Shown in pieces: positions 16,694-24,874 of a stretch of 59,593 bases of DNA. Numbering within the stretch: the stretch's first letter is position 1; the number at the start of each line of letters is the position of its first letter. The stretch is from assembly GCA_026390435.1 (NCBI GenBank), contig JAPLFY010000044.1, positions 1-59,593 of the forward strand. Reading direction: 5' to 3'. A model generated the notes under the pieces. The model made no database searches. It was not told the origin of the DNA and saw only the letters and a list, made by a program, of their open reading frames with translations. Source of the stretch: Pseudomonadota bacterium. GTDB taxonomy: Bacteria; Bdellovibrionota_B; Oligoflexia; Oligoflexales; CAIYRB01. Position numbers and translations under genes: made by a program.

Positions 16694-18175
16694 ATGAGTT
16701 CTATGAAGGCAAGTAAGACGACCGCACCTGCGTCCAAACAAAGTCACGACAGTGCCACACCGCCAAACCTGGTCCAGTTCATGCTCAGGCACTGGCGGGT
16801 GCGCCCGACGAAAGTGAAGCCACTCAAGCATCTAGCCCAACACAAGGCGCGCCGGGCCGCCGTGAGCGAGAAGTTCCCTGGCGAACTCATCGTAGTACCC
16901 ACCGGTCATCGCAAGGTCCGGGCGAATGATCAGTTTTACCCGTTTCGCCCTGGGTCTGACTTCTTCTACCTAACGGGCTGCCATGAACCTGACTGCGTTC
17001 TGGCTTTGGTGCCCACCGGCAAGAGCGGCCACAAGGCGGTTTTATTCGCCGAACCCAACCCAGGCAAAACGGATGCTAGCTTTTTCACCGACCGCATCAA
17101 CGGTGAGTTGTGGGAGGGCCCGCGACCTGGACTGCCGGAAATCCAGACCCTCACTGGTGTCGAAGAATGCTTGCCACTCAGTGAGCTCGACAGTTTCCTC
17201 CACATTGAGGCTAAAAAGGCACCTGCGGGCCACCGCATCTTGCTCGACTTTTCCCCTAAATGCGAAGAGTTGCTGGCTGCTACTAAAAGCGCCAGCAAAG
17301 TCGCCCACCAGCGAAACAAGGACTTAGCCCACACCTTAAGCGAGCTAAGGCTGCTCAAAGACAACACGGAACTAGCAGAACTAGCTGCCGTCATCCGCGC
17401 CACCAAGAATGGCTTCGAGGACGTGATCCGGGTGCTAAAAACGGCCAACAGTGAGCGCGAACTCGAGACCACCTTCTGGGCCAGAGCGCGCCAAGAAGGC
17501 AACGACGTCGGTTACGGCACCATTGCCGCTGCCGGCGAGCATGCCTGCACTCTGCACTGGAAGCGCAACGACGGTAAACTGCGGCCACGCGACCTGCTGC
17601 TCCTCGATGCCGGGGTGGAGGGCCACAATCTCTATACCGCTGACGTCACCAGAACACTGCCAATCGGTGGCAAGTTTAGTCGCGAACAACGGGAGATTTA
17701 TGACCTCGTGCTCAGGGCCCAAAAGGCTGCCATCAAGGCCGTCCGGCCAGGCAACGACTTCATGGAACCCAATCGCGTGGCCATGGAAGTTCTAGCTTTA
17801 GGACTCGAGGAGCTGGGAATTCTCCCCATGTCGGCGGCGACAGCACTACTGCCTGAGAATCAGTTCTATAAACGCTACACGCTGCATAATGTCAGTCACA
17901 TGCTTGGGCTGGATGTGCACGACTGCGCCCAGGCTAGGAGCGAGGCTTATAAGTTTGGCAAATTGACGCCAGGCATGGTCCTCACCGTAGAGCCGGGCCT
18001 TTATTTTCAGCCCGACGACTTAACGGTGCCGGCACGTTACCGCGGTATCGGTGTCCGAATTGAGGATGACGTCGTGGTCACCGCCAAAGGCTGCCGCAAT
18101 CTATCGGCCGCTGTCCCGAGCGAGGCTGACGAGGTGGAAGCCTGGATGCGAGCGGTATGGAAGCGAAAAAATTAG
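16694..18175 (+). CDS. pepP: Xaa-Pro aminopeptidase (M24 family)
   Basis: A 493-residue product from the ATG at 16694, nine bases after GGAG; an in-frame GTG at 16685 overlaps that site. An N-terminal creatinase-like domain (FRPGSDFFYLTGCHEPDC) is followed by the pita-bread catalytic domain. The five M24 metal ligands are visible: Asp in LLLLDAGVE, Asp in YTADVTRT, His in LHNVSHMLGLDVHD, Glu in LTVEPGLYF and Glu in VRIEDDVVV. It removes N-terminal residues preceding proline, in the cytosol. The first about 40 residues form a charged extension beyond the usual E. coli PepP start. Family assignment is firm. Confidence 0.93.
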   Translation: MSSMKASKTTAPASKQSHDSATPPNLVQFMLRHWRVRPTKVKPLKHLAQHKARRAAVSEKFPGELIVVPTGHRKVRANDQFYPFRPGSDFFYLTGCHEPDCVLALVPTGKSGHKAVLFAEPNPGKTDASFFTDRINGELWEGPRPGLPEIQTLTGVEECLPLSELDSFLHIEAKKAPAGHRILLDFSPKCEELLAATKSASKVAHQRNKDLAHTLSELRLLKDNTELAELAAVIRATKNGFEDVIRVLKTANSERELETTFWARARQEGNDVGYGTIAAAGEHACTLHWKRNDGKLRPRDLLLLDAGVEGHNLYTADVTRTLPIGGKFSREQREIYDLVLRAQKAAIKAVRPGNDFMEPNRVAMEVLALGLEELGILPMSAATALLPENQFYKRYTLHNVSHMLGLDVHDCAQARSEAYKFGKLTPGMVLTVEPGLYFQPDDLTVPARYRGIGVRIEDDVVVTAKGCRNLSAAVPSEADEVEAWMRAVWKRKN

Positions 18176-18252
18176 CATCTTTGTTGGCACCGGCGTTAAG
18201 ATCCGCATCGGCATGACCCACTCACCTTTCAGACAGGCACGGGAGCCGACGC

Positions 18253-19095
18253 ATGCGACATATAGTAGTTACTGGTGCGACAGACGGAATCGGCAAGGTG
18301 ACTGCTCGTGAGTTAGGCGCTGCAGGTACTACCGTTTGGATTGTCGGCCGCAACGCAGAGAAGACGGCTGCAGTCGTCAAAGAATTAACGGCATTAAAGC
18401 CCGGCGCCACCTTCCAAGGCCTCGTCGCGGATCTGGCCCGCCCGCAGGAAGTAAGCCGACTAGGCCGCGAGTTACTGGACAAGCTGCCACATCTTGATGT
18501 GCTAGTTAATAATGCGGGCGCATTTTTTAGTACTTTCGAACAGACACCCGAAGGATATGAGCGCACCTTTGCTCTCAACCATCTCAACTATTTTATCCTG
18601 ACACACCACCTGTTGCCGGCCCTGAAAAAGGCGCCCAAAGGTCGAGTTGTGAGTGTCGCCAGCGATGCACACCGCATGGCGAAACTAGATTTCGATAATT
18701 TGCAGGGCGAACACGGCTATAAGGGCTGGACTGCCTATGGTCGGTCCAAACTTTGCAATATTTTGTTTACCAGAGAACTTGCTCGGCGCCTGGCCGGCGG
18801 CACTGTCACGGCGAATTCCTTACATCCCGGATTCGTCGCCTCCAAGTTTGGCCATAACAATGGGGGCGCGATGAATCAACTTTTAAAGTTTAGCCAAAAA
18901 ATCTTCGCTATCGACGAGAATGCCGGCGCTAAGACGAGCATATATCTGGCGAGCTCGGCCGAAGCGGGCAAGTTTAGTGGGCAGTATTTTAGCCGCTGTA
19001 AACCCAGCATACCGACACCGGCGGCGCAGGATGACTCGGCCGCACTGCGTCTGTGGACTATTAGTGAACAAATAGCAGCGCCCTACCTCTCCTAA
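18253..19095 (+). CDS. Short-chain dehydrogenase/reductase
   Basis: A 280-residue Rossmann-fold enzyme. The cofactor motif is TGATDGIGKVTA (about 7-18), the structural motif is VNNAG (about 90), and the catalytic Tyr and Lys are in YGRSKLCN. GRNAEKT after the second strand suggests NADP preference. The overall pattern is closest to retinol-dehydrogenase/WW-oxidoreductase-like SDRs (HLNYFILTHHLLP, LHPGFVASKF). The substrate cannot be read from sequence. GGGAG lies before the ATG, and the gene follows pepP by 77 bases on the same strand. Confidence 0.9.
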   Translation: MRHIVVTGATDGIGKVTARELGAAGTTVWIVGRNAEKTAAVVKELTALKPGATFQGLVADLARPQEVSRLGRELLDKLPHLDVLVNNAGAFFSTFEQTPEGYERTFALNHLNYFILTHHLLPALKKAPKGRVVSVASDAHRMAKLDFDNLQGEHGYKGWTAYGRSKLCNILFTRELARRLAGGTVTANSLHPGFVASKFGHNNGGAMNQLLKFSQKIFAIDENAGAKTSIYLASSAEAGKFSGQYFSRCKPSIPTPAAQDDSAALRLWTISEQIAAPYLS

Positions 19096-19145
19096 GCTAG
19101 CTCCTCCCTTCTGCCGATACGTAGATTGGCGGGGGGTATTAGGAT

Positions 19146-20657
19146 ATGAATCAAGGCCTAAAGCGCATGCTGTCGCGCATTAGCGACAGCCCTAAATCTA
19201 CGTTAATCGATCGATATCTTGTTTTGGTAAGCGAATTACCAACTGATATCGAGAAAAGCGATCATGTCCTAGCGCTAGCAGAGTCCCTCGTCGACAAATC
19301 ACCCAACAACGCACTGCGCATTGCCCGAATGGTGCATAACGCCGAGCCAGGGAATTTGCGTGCCTTTGATGTCCTCATCGCAGCCTTTGAAAGCTTAGGA
19401 AAAATAGCAAAAGCTGGCATCTTACGCTTAGAAAAGGAAAAGGTAGAGAAACTTGGCGAACCACAAAATATTACCGAAATAATTAGCGTCGACTCAATTG
19501 CGCCCCCACCACCACTGACAGCCGGGGACGAGGACCCTAGGGAAGACGGCACTTCCATTTACAATTTAGCCTCTGAGCTGGCAGCACTCGCTGGGGAAGA
19601 CTCCGAAGCTGGCGTCCAAGCAGAGATTTTTTTTGGCGAATCCCTTGCAGCACCTGGGGGCAGGGCTGAACTAGATTTGACCCCACCGTCTCCCAATGCC
19701 AAGAGTCGACTAGGGGAAAGTCCGCGTGAGGAGGCTCCGCCAACACCCAAGAATCACTTAGAGGCAAAAGCCGCAACGTCGCGACAACCCATACCATGGA
19801 AAAAAAATGACGAGTTATCAGCGCTAGAGTCAGATCAAAGCCCACTTCGTAACCAGGACCCCCCCCCTCTCACCACGACCGCTGACCCCGACTCAGCCGC
19901 ATTGGATTGGCGGGCCGCAGATCTTGAAGCCTATGCCACACCACTAATTGATGGTGCACCTTCACTCCCTTTATTAGATCTGAAACACCCCTCTGACAGT
20001 GACTTGGCGAGACATCGGCCCAAACGACCACGCCAAAAAGGGCAACTGATCGAGGTGTTAGGCCCTAATGCGTCGCTACCGCAAGTTCCGATGCTGCCAT
20101 CGCAGTTTTGGGACCCACTCAGGGCGCAAGTTGCCGGAGCATCATGGGACGCGCCACTGGCCAAACATAAACAGCGTCGAGATTCAATTTTGGCAAACCT
20201 TGACGCTCCGAAGGTCCCGCCATTGACCGTACCAGCCTCGCTGGTACAAGCCATTCAGGATAACTTCCAGGCCCAAGTAGCATCGGCGCCAGACGTCGCT
20301 CTGCTGCAAACTTGGGATGTCATGCAAGCCTTATGGGGCGACAGACCAGATGCGGTTTGTGCGAAGCTCCTCACGGACCTCAATTTAGCACGCGCGACTA
20401 AAGGTTTCTGGGGCATGTATTTAGATGCCCTGCTAGCTAGGGGCGCCGGTCGCAAAGTACTGATCGAAGTGGCGACGGTCATCGCCAAGGAGCACCAACT
20501 AGCCTGGGCAAGAATTGCCTGGCAGCGACTTCCCACAGCCTGGCGCTCTCTTGGTGTGCGCGGCTTTGTCTGGCAGGAGGACGACGGCATTGACGCTCTG
20601 TTACAGCGACTAGCCAAACGACCGCAAATCACCATGCGGTCGTTGCTGCTGCGTTAA
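19146..20657 (+). CDS. Hypothetical protein with helical ends and a disordered centre
   Basis: A 503-residue protein of unknown function. Residues 1-95 are helical and TPR-like (ALAESLVDKSPNNALRIAR, then EPGNLRAFDVLIAAFESLG). Residues about 110-290 are low-complexity, rich in Pro, Glu, Ser and Ala, and probably disordered. A folded helical domain returns from about 355 to 500 (ALLQTWDVMQALWGDRPDAV, AWARIAWQRLPTAWRSLG). There is no signal peptide or membrane segment. The layout suggests a scaffold or adaptor. AGGAT lies immediately upstream of the ATG. Converges with the methyltransferase-like gene. Confidence 0.7.
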   Translation: MNQGLKRMLSRISDSPKSTLIDRYLVLVSELPTDIEKSDHVLALAESLVDKSPNNALRIARMVHNAEPGNLRAFDVLIAAFESLGKIAKAGILRLEKEKVEKLGEPQNITEIISVDSIAPPPPLTAGDEDPREDGTSIYNLASELAALAGEDSEAGVQAEIFFGESLAAPGGRAELDLTPPSPNAKSRLGESPREEAPPTPKNHLEAKAATSRQPIPWKKNDELSALESDQSPLRNQDPPPLTTTADPDSAALDWRAADLEAYATPLIDGAPSLPLLDLKHPSDSDLARHRPKRPRQKGQLIEVLGPNASLPQVPMLPSQFWDPLRAQVAGASWDAPLAKHKQRRDSILANLDAPKVPPLTVPASLVQAIQDNFQAQVASAPDVALLQTWDVMQALWGDRPDAVCAKLLTDLNLARATKGFWGMYLDALLARGAGRKVLIEVATVIAKEHQLAWARIAWQRLPTAWRSLGVRGFVWQEDDGIDALLQRLAKRPQITMRSLLLR

Positions 20658-20697
20658 CAGCCTATTAACAGACCACCAACCGCGATCCACCCAAGCG

Positions 20698-21432
20698 TTA
20701 GAACGACTTAGGCGCCCCGCTAAGTAACGATAGTGCGATCAGCATAAATGCGATCGTTAACAAGGTACGTCGCTCGCTGCGCAGAGCCGGTGAGAAGTTG
20801 GCAGGCCACTCAATGGTGTCCAAAGTCGGCCACTTTGTCGGAATCCAAGCCGGAACGACCGTCATGTAATCCTCGTATGCCTGGCCAAAGCGGCCAACTA
20901 ACAGGCGCTCTTCGTGTTTGACGATGCAATAGTACTGAAAGCTAAACAAAAACGCCGCTAGGGCTATAATCCAAGTCACCCCACCAAACACGGCCAGCCC
21001 AAGTGTGATGAAAAAGTTGCCAACGTAGAGTGGGTTACGGACGAAGGCAAAAGGTCCACCGGTGATGAGTGCAGCGCCAGCTGTCTCGACATTACGGGTG
21101 CGTGATACCGAACCAATAAAGGCCACGCTATAGATCCGGATCAGTTCACCAACCACCGTCAGCAAGGTCCCCAACACCGCTGTGCGCACCGTCGGCTCAC
21201 AGGCGAACAGCACTAATACGATGAGTGGGATTGGAGTATAGTCACGCCACTCAAAAAAACGCTCGCCGAGATCGACTGCGGACCAGTCTTTCCACGATGA
21301 ACTAGAGTAGCTGTAGTCGCGATCGCTCTGGTCGGAGGATCCAGCGGCGCCGACAGTCGTACCTACTGCGTTGCTATTTTTATGTCCGGATTGGCCTGGA
21401 TCCTGTGGGGGCTGTTGATTATCGTCGGTCAC
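20698..21432 (-). CDS. Membrane methyltransferase, isoprenylcysteine/phospholipid methyltransferase (ICMT/PEMT) family
   Basis: A 244-residue integral membrane protein with a GTG start. An N-terminal soluble, Ser/Asp/Gln-rich stretch (1-65) leads into about five membrane segments (about 70-90, 85-110, 135-165 and 225-240). The family signature is present: GPFAFVRNPLYVGNF, followed by KHEERLLVGRFGQAYEDYM, which in ICMT/PEMT proteins forms the S-adenosylmethionine pocket. In bacteria such proteins methylate lipids or small molecules; the substrate here is unknown. The long N-terminal extension is unusual for the family. Confidence 0.82.
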   Translation of the reverse strand: MTDDNQQPPQDPGQSGHKNSNAVGTTVGAAGSSDQSDRDYSYSSSSWKDWSAVDLGERFFEWRDYTPIPLIVLVLFACEPTVRTAVLGTLLTVVGELIRIYSVAFIGSVSRTRNVETAGAALITGGPFAFVRNPLYVGNFFITLGLAVFGGVTWIIALAAFLFSFQYYCIVKHEERLLVGRFGQAYEDYMTVVPAWIPTKWPTLDTIEWPANFSPALRSERRTLLTIAFMLIALSLLSGAPKSF

Positions 21433-21536
21433 TGGCTCGGTCCTTCATTACGTGGGCGTGGCTAATAAACCAAGTTTGATTTCGCTGTTACTGTTCGACC
21501 CGACGGCCCTGCGTGGCCTTCTGGTCTGGCTCGCGC

Positions 21537-22217
21537 TCAGGACTGAGTCTGCTCTGCAAAAGCCACAGGAGTGGCTAAAGATAACCGACTGACTGCCTCA
21601 CTGGCAACCTGAGAATCCTGCCAATCCGCATGCTTGAGACCGATAAGCGGCGGTTCCAGCGGAACCAACTGCAGCTGCAATGGCTCGGCAAAGGTCGTGC
21701 CAAAAAGACCTTCAAATAATGCGCGCGCCTTCTTGCTAGTAGAAAAAAGCATCAGCTCCCCGCTTCCATCGCGCCAAAATGCATCGACATAGCTAAGTGC
21801 TGGCAAGGCTCTCGCCATGAGCTCAGCCTTGACCTCGTCCCGCAAGTCACGCCGCTCTTTCGGGCCTGGGGTCTTGCCAGTCTTGGCCGAAATGTCAAAA
21901 AAGCGCAGTTTGTAAATCAGCTGTAGAAGCGGTCCAGGTACATTGCGGCGCTCAATTCGCAGCCGCAGGAGCAACCCGTCGTCAATTTGGCAATCACTCA
22001 AATCCCAGACGTGATCTGGGGGCAGATCAACTTTGACCCCGTCGATACCGACCGGCCTGACCCAACCGCAGATTTCTTCCTTGCGTACCCCCTCCAAACT
22101 CACTGGGGCCGCCTGATACGGGGCGAATAGGTCATTCAACTTGCCGAGACTGGGGCGGCGACCATCGCCCAAAAGCAGATACCTGGACAGTGCAACACTA
22201 CCTTGTTGAATTCCCAA
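21537..22217 (-). CDS. RdgC-like protein
   Basis: Starting at a TTG (22217) nine bases after GAGAGG gives 226 residues; another TTG at 22241 would add eight. The segment KERRDLRDEVKAELMARALP, followed by ALSYVDAFWRDGSGELML, FSTSKKARALFEGLF and earlier EEICGWVRPVG, parallels E. coli RdgC (KDSLKDEVLHSLLPRAF...[20 protein letters not shown], with GWVPP upstream). RdgC forms a ring on DNA and restrains RecA. This protein is shorter than the usual about 300 residues, seeming to lack much of the C-terminal part, so DNA-ring formation is not assured. The relationship is by motif order and moderate in certainty. Confidence 0.6.
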   Translation of the reverse strand: MGIQQGSVALSRYLLLGDGRRPSLGKLNDLFAPYQAAPVSLEGVRKEEICGWVRPVGIDGVKVDLPPDHVWDLSDCQIDDGLLLRLRIERRNVPGPLLQLIYKLRFFDISAKTGKTPGPKERRDLRDEVKAELMARALPALSYVDAFWRDGSGELMLFSTSKKARALFEGLFGTTFAEPLQLQLVPLEPPLIGLKHADWQDSQVASEAVSRLSLATPVAFAEQTQS

Positions 22218-22367
22218 AACTTTCGCCCTCTCTACAATCAATGAAGGGCCTTATGTTACTACGCTGAGCGCTCGCGTCTACGTGCTTTTAAAGATAGAGC
22301 CGGGATTGCCGATGAAATTCTTGAAAGTAAGCTGCACAGAACAATTAGGCCATAAGAAGGCGACCTA

Positions 22368-22670
22368 ATGCGTAACGATCAATCCACCGACTTTGCGACC
22401 TATCGCGAAATTATGGGCGAACTCCTTCGTCCCATTGAGGGCCATGGTCTGGACGTCGATACCTTGAAACGCCTACATGAAAGCAAACTGGTCTACTTAG
22501 AGAACCTAAGGGTGCGTTGCTTTATCGAGCTGAACTGCGACACACCCGGCCATTTCACCATGAATGACTACCAGTTAATCCTCCAAGCCCTGGCGGAGAC
22601 CAATAGGCACCTGCGAAATTTGATCTTGCTCGCCATCAGCAGCAATCTAAAAAAACGCACGGCCGTCTGA
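22368..22670 (+). CDS. Small hypothetical protein
   Basis: A 100-residue, largely helical protein with no signal peptide and no membrane segment. It has a strong ribosome site (AAGAAGGCGACC before the ATG). The middle contains VYLENLRVRCFIELNCDTPG and the C-terminal helix is ETNRHLRNLILLAISSNLKK. I do not recognise the family. It lies between the RdgC-like gene (divergent) and the receiver-domain gene (same strand, 113 bases downstream). Confidence 0.6.
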   Translation: MRNDQSTDFATYREIMGELLRPIEGHGLDVDTLKRLHESKLVYLENLRVRCFIELNCDTPGHFTMNDYQLILQALAETNRHLRNLILLAISSNLKKRTAV

Positions 22671-22783
22671 GGCACGCGGCAACTTGGGAGACCAAACTGC
22701 CCCAGCCCCCTATAGCGTCCGGACCGAGTCTGCTATAATCATTGAACCGGTCCAGGTAGCTTTGCAAAAATGACGAGGGTCTC

Positions 22784-23950
22784 ATGCGCCGTCGCTTGCT
22801 CGTCGCCGATGATTCGTCGACGATCCAAAAGGTCATTAAAATCGCCTTTAATCGCTTCCCCGTGGAGCTGATTGAGGCTAGTTCCTTCCTCGACGCCCTG
22901 ACCTCGATAGGCCAAGATGCTCCTGAGGCCCTGATCATTGATGCTAGTCTGCCTGGAGCCCGCAGTCCTAGTGATTTCGAACGCTTGCGCCAAGAGGCCA
23001 AAGGCGCTCCGGTACTACTTTTGATCGGAAGTTACGACACGGTCGATGAGGCTGCCTTTCGCCAAGCCGGCTTTCACCATGTGCTCAAAAAGCCCTTTGA
23101 ATCTGCCGACATCATCGCGGCCGTCGAAGCTCTGGTTCAGACGCCCCTGAGTAACCCAAGCCCTACGCTGCCGCCGCCGCCAGTATCCTCACCACCTCGG
23201 GCCACGAGCACGGTACCGCCTCGCTCCTCAATGCCGAAAATCCCCGCACCGCCGGTGCCCGCACCGCCTCCGATTGTCATTGACCCTGAGCCCATGGACG
23301 TCGGTGCTACCGACTTTACCGCCCACGCCCAATCGTTAACCAGTCAGGACCGCGCTCGTCATGCCACAGTCATACATAGCGGCGGTTTCCCGGGCCTGCC
23401 TTCGCTCGACGACCTTAGCTCCGACTCGACAGAACCCTTTGCCGACATGGCAGCACTAACTCCACCAGTACCTCTAGTCCCTGAGGGTCAGCGCGGTCGA
23501 CGGGTGTTTAACCTAGAAAATACCGACCCCATTGGCAATAAGGCCGGGGCACAAGCAGGCGTCGCCAGCCAGCCGGTATCTCCCTCTATTGCCGAGATAG
23601 ACTTTGACCTTAGGCTTGATGAAATGGACTCCGCGATGTCCCTAATGCCCGGACCAGGCGTGCCCTCACAGACTCAATATTATGCAACGCCTCCGCCGCC
23701 CGTCCAGGTGCCACCAATGGCCCCACGAAAGACATACGAATCAAATGATAAATCGACCCAATTTTCTCCGGATTTAGTGGATACAGACCCAAAATTCAGT
23801 GGGCCGCCGCCTGCTCAAATGCCCAATTGGGTCCGCCAAGCAGTCGAGGACTACTGCGAACGTCACTTCAAAAGTTTAGCCCGCGAAGTGATTACCGCCG
23901 AACTCAGGCGTCTGGCGGATGAGAAAGCTCGGCACCTCGTTGACAATTAG
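22784..23950 (+). CDS. Receiver-domain protein with Pro-rich linker and C-terminal helix (RomR-like layout)
   Basis: A 388-residue protein. Residues 1-117 are a response-regulator receiver: acidic pair D9/D10, phosphoacceptor D53 in IIDASLPG, S83 at the switch position and K103 in LKKPF. A proline-rich low-complexity linker (about 120-335) follows, with PPPPVSSPP-type runs. The last 45 residues form an amphipathic helix (VRQAVEDYCERHF, VITAELRRLADEKARH). There is no DNA-binding or enzymatic output domain. This order, receiver then Pro-rich region then charged helix, is that of RomR, the polarity protein of Myxococcus and Bdellovibrio; the match is by architecture only. GAGGGTCTC precedes the ATG. 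Confidence 0.8.
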   Translation: MRRRLLVADDSSTIQKVIKIAFNRFPVELIEASSFLDALTSIGQDAPEALIIDASLPGARSPSDFERLRQEAKGAPVLLLIGSYDTVDEAAFRQAGFHHVLKKPFESADIIAAVEALVQTPLSNPSPTLPPPPVSSPPRATSTVPPRSSMPKIPAPPVPAPPPIVIDPEPMDVGATDFTAHAQSLTSQDRARHATVIHSGGFPGLPSLDDLSSDSTEPFADMAALTPPVPLVPEGQRGRRVFNLENTDPIGNKAGAQAGVASQPVSPSIAEIDFDLRLDEMDSAMSLMPGPGVPSQTQYYATPPPPVQVPPMAPRKTYESNDKSTQFSPDLVDTDPKFSGPPPAQMPNWVRQAVEDYCERHFKSLAREVITAELRRLADEKARHLVDN

Positions 23951-23993
23951 TCGCCCTTGAACGAGGATCCGGCGACAATCCGGAGGGACCCTA

Positions 23994-24836
23994 ATGGCAA
24001 CGATTCACGCGATCCAGCTCACCCCAATGATCACCCGTGCTCTTGAAGAGGACTGGGGCTTTGGCGATTGGACCACGGACCTTTGTGTGCCAGCTGACAA
24101 ACAAGCTCGCGCTCGGATCATCGCCAAGGAACCCACTCTGGTGGCTGGTAGCGAAGTGGCGCGAGCAGTATTTCTCGCCGTCGACCCAACACTGCGTGTT
24201 GAGATTGCGGCTGAAAACGGCGCGAGTCTGCAAAAGGGCGATTTAATTTTAGAGATATCGGGCTCAGCAAGATCGATCCTAAAAGGCGAAAGAGTCGCAC
24301 TTAATTTTCTTGGTCATATGTGCGGAATTGCCACACTGACTAGAGAGTTCGTGAAGCAACTCACCGGCACCAAAGTGCAACTGCTCGACACGCGCAAAAC
24401 AACTCCTGGTTTACGCCTTCTCGAGAAGTCAGCAACCGTCGTAGGCGGTGCACGCAATCACCGGATGTGCCTAACTGACGGTGTCATCGTGAAGGAAAAT
24501 CACATTCGCGCTGCTGGGGGCATCAGTGCCGCCGTAAGTCGCTTACTTGAGAGCTTGCCGCCTACGCTTAAAATAGAGGTCGAAACGACCAATCTCACAG
24601 AAGTGCAAGAGGCACTCGACGCCGGCGCTGATCTAATCATGCTAGATAATATGCCCATTGCCGAAATGGCATTAGCTGTCCGTACGGTCCGCGGTCGGGC
24701 GCTACTTGAGGCATCTGGCAACGTCCGTCTAGACACCGTGCGCGAGATTGCTGCAACTGGGGTTAATTTTATTTCCACAGGTGCCATCATTCATTCAGCT
24801 CGCTGGTCCGACTTAAGCCTGCTGTTTGAGACTTGA
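23994..24836 (+). CDS. nadC: Nicotinate-nucleotide pyrophosphorylase (quinolinate phosphoribosyltransferase)
   Basis: A 280-residue product that matches NadC throughout: EEDWGFGDWTTD near the start, GERVALNFLGHMCGIATLTR, the phosphate-binding LDTRKTTPGLR and GGARNHRMCLTDGVIVKENH, then EVETTNLTEVQEALDAGAD, IMLDNM and LEASGNV. It converts quinolinate and PRPP to nicotinate mononucleotide in NAD synthesis. GGAGGGACCCTA gives a clear start. It lies 38 bases before the birA-coaX fusion, so the two are probably one cofactor-related transcript. Confidence 0.97.
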   Translation: MATIHAIQLTPMITRALEEDWGFGDWTTDLCVPADKQARARIIAKEPTLVAGSEVARAVFLAVDPTLRVEIAAENGASLQKGDLILEISGSARSILKGERVALNFLGHMCGIATLTREFVKQLTGTKVQLLDTRKTTPGLRLLEKSATVVGGARNHRMCLTDGVIVKENHIRAAGGISAAVSRLLESLPPTLKIEVETTNLTEVQEALDAGADLIMLDNMPIAEMALAVRTVRGRALLEASGNVRLDTVREIAATGVNFISTGAIIHSARWSDLSLLFET

Positions 24837-24874
24837 TGCTGCGAGAGTAGAACCCACGGAGCAAGGAGCTCAGC

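Noticed and set aside
16966-17502. 178-residue minus-strand frame inside pepP
   Set aside because: Ser/Leu-rich shadow of the M24 peptidase gene.
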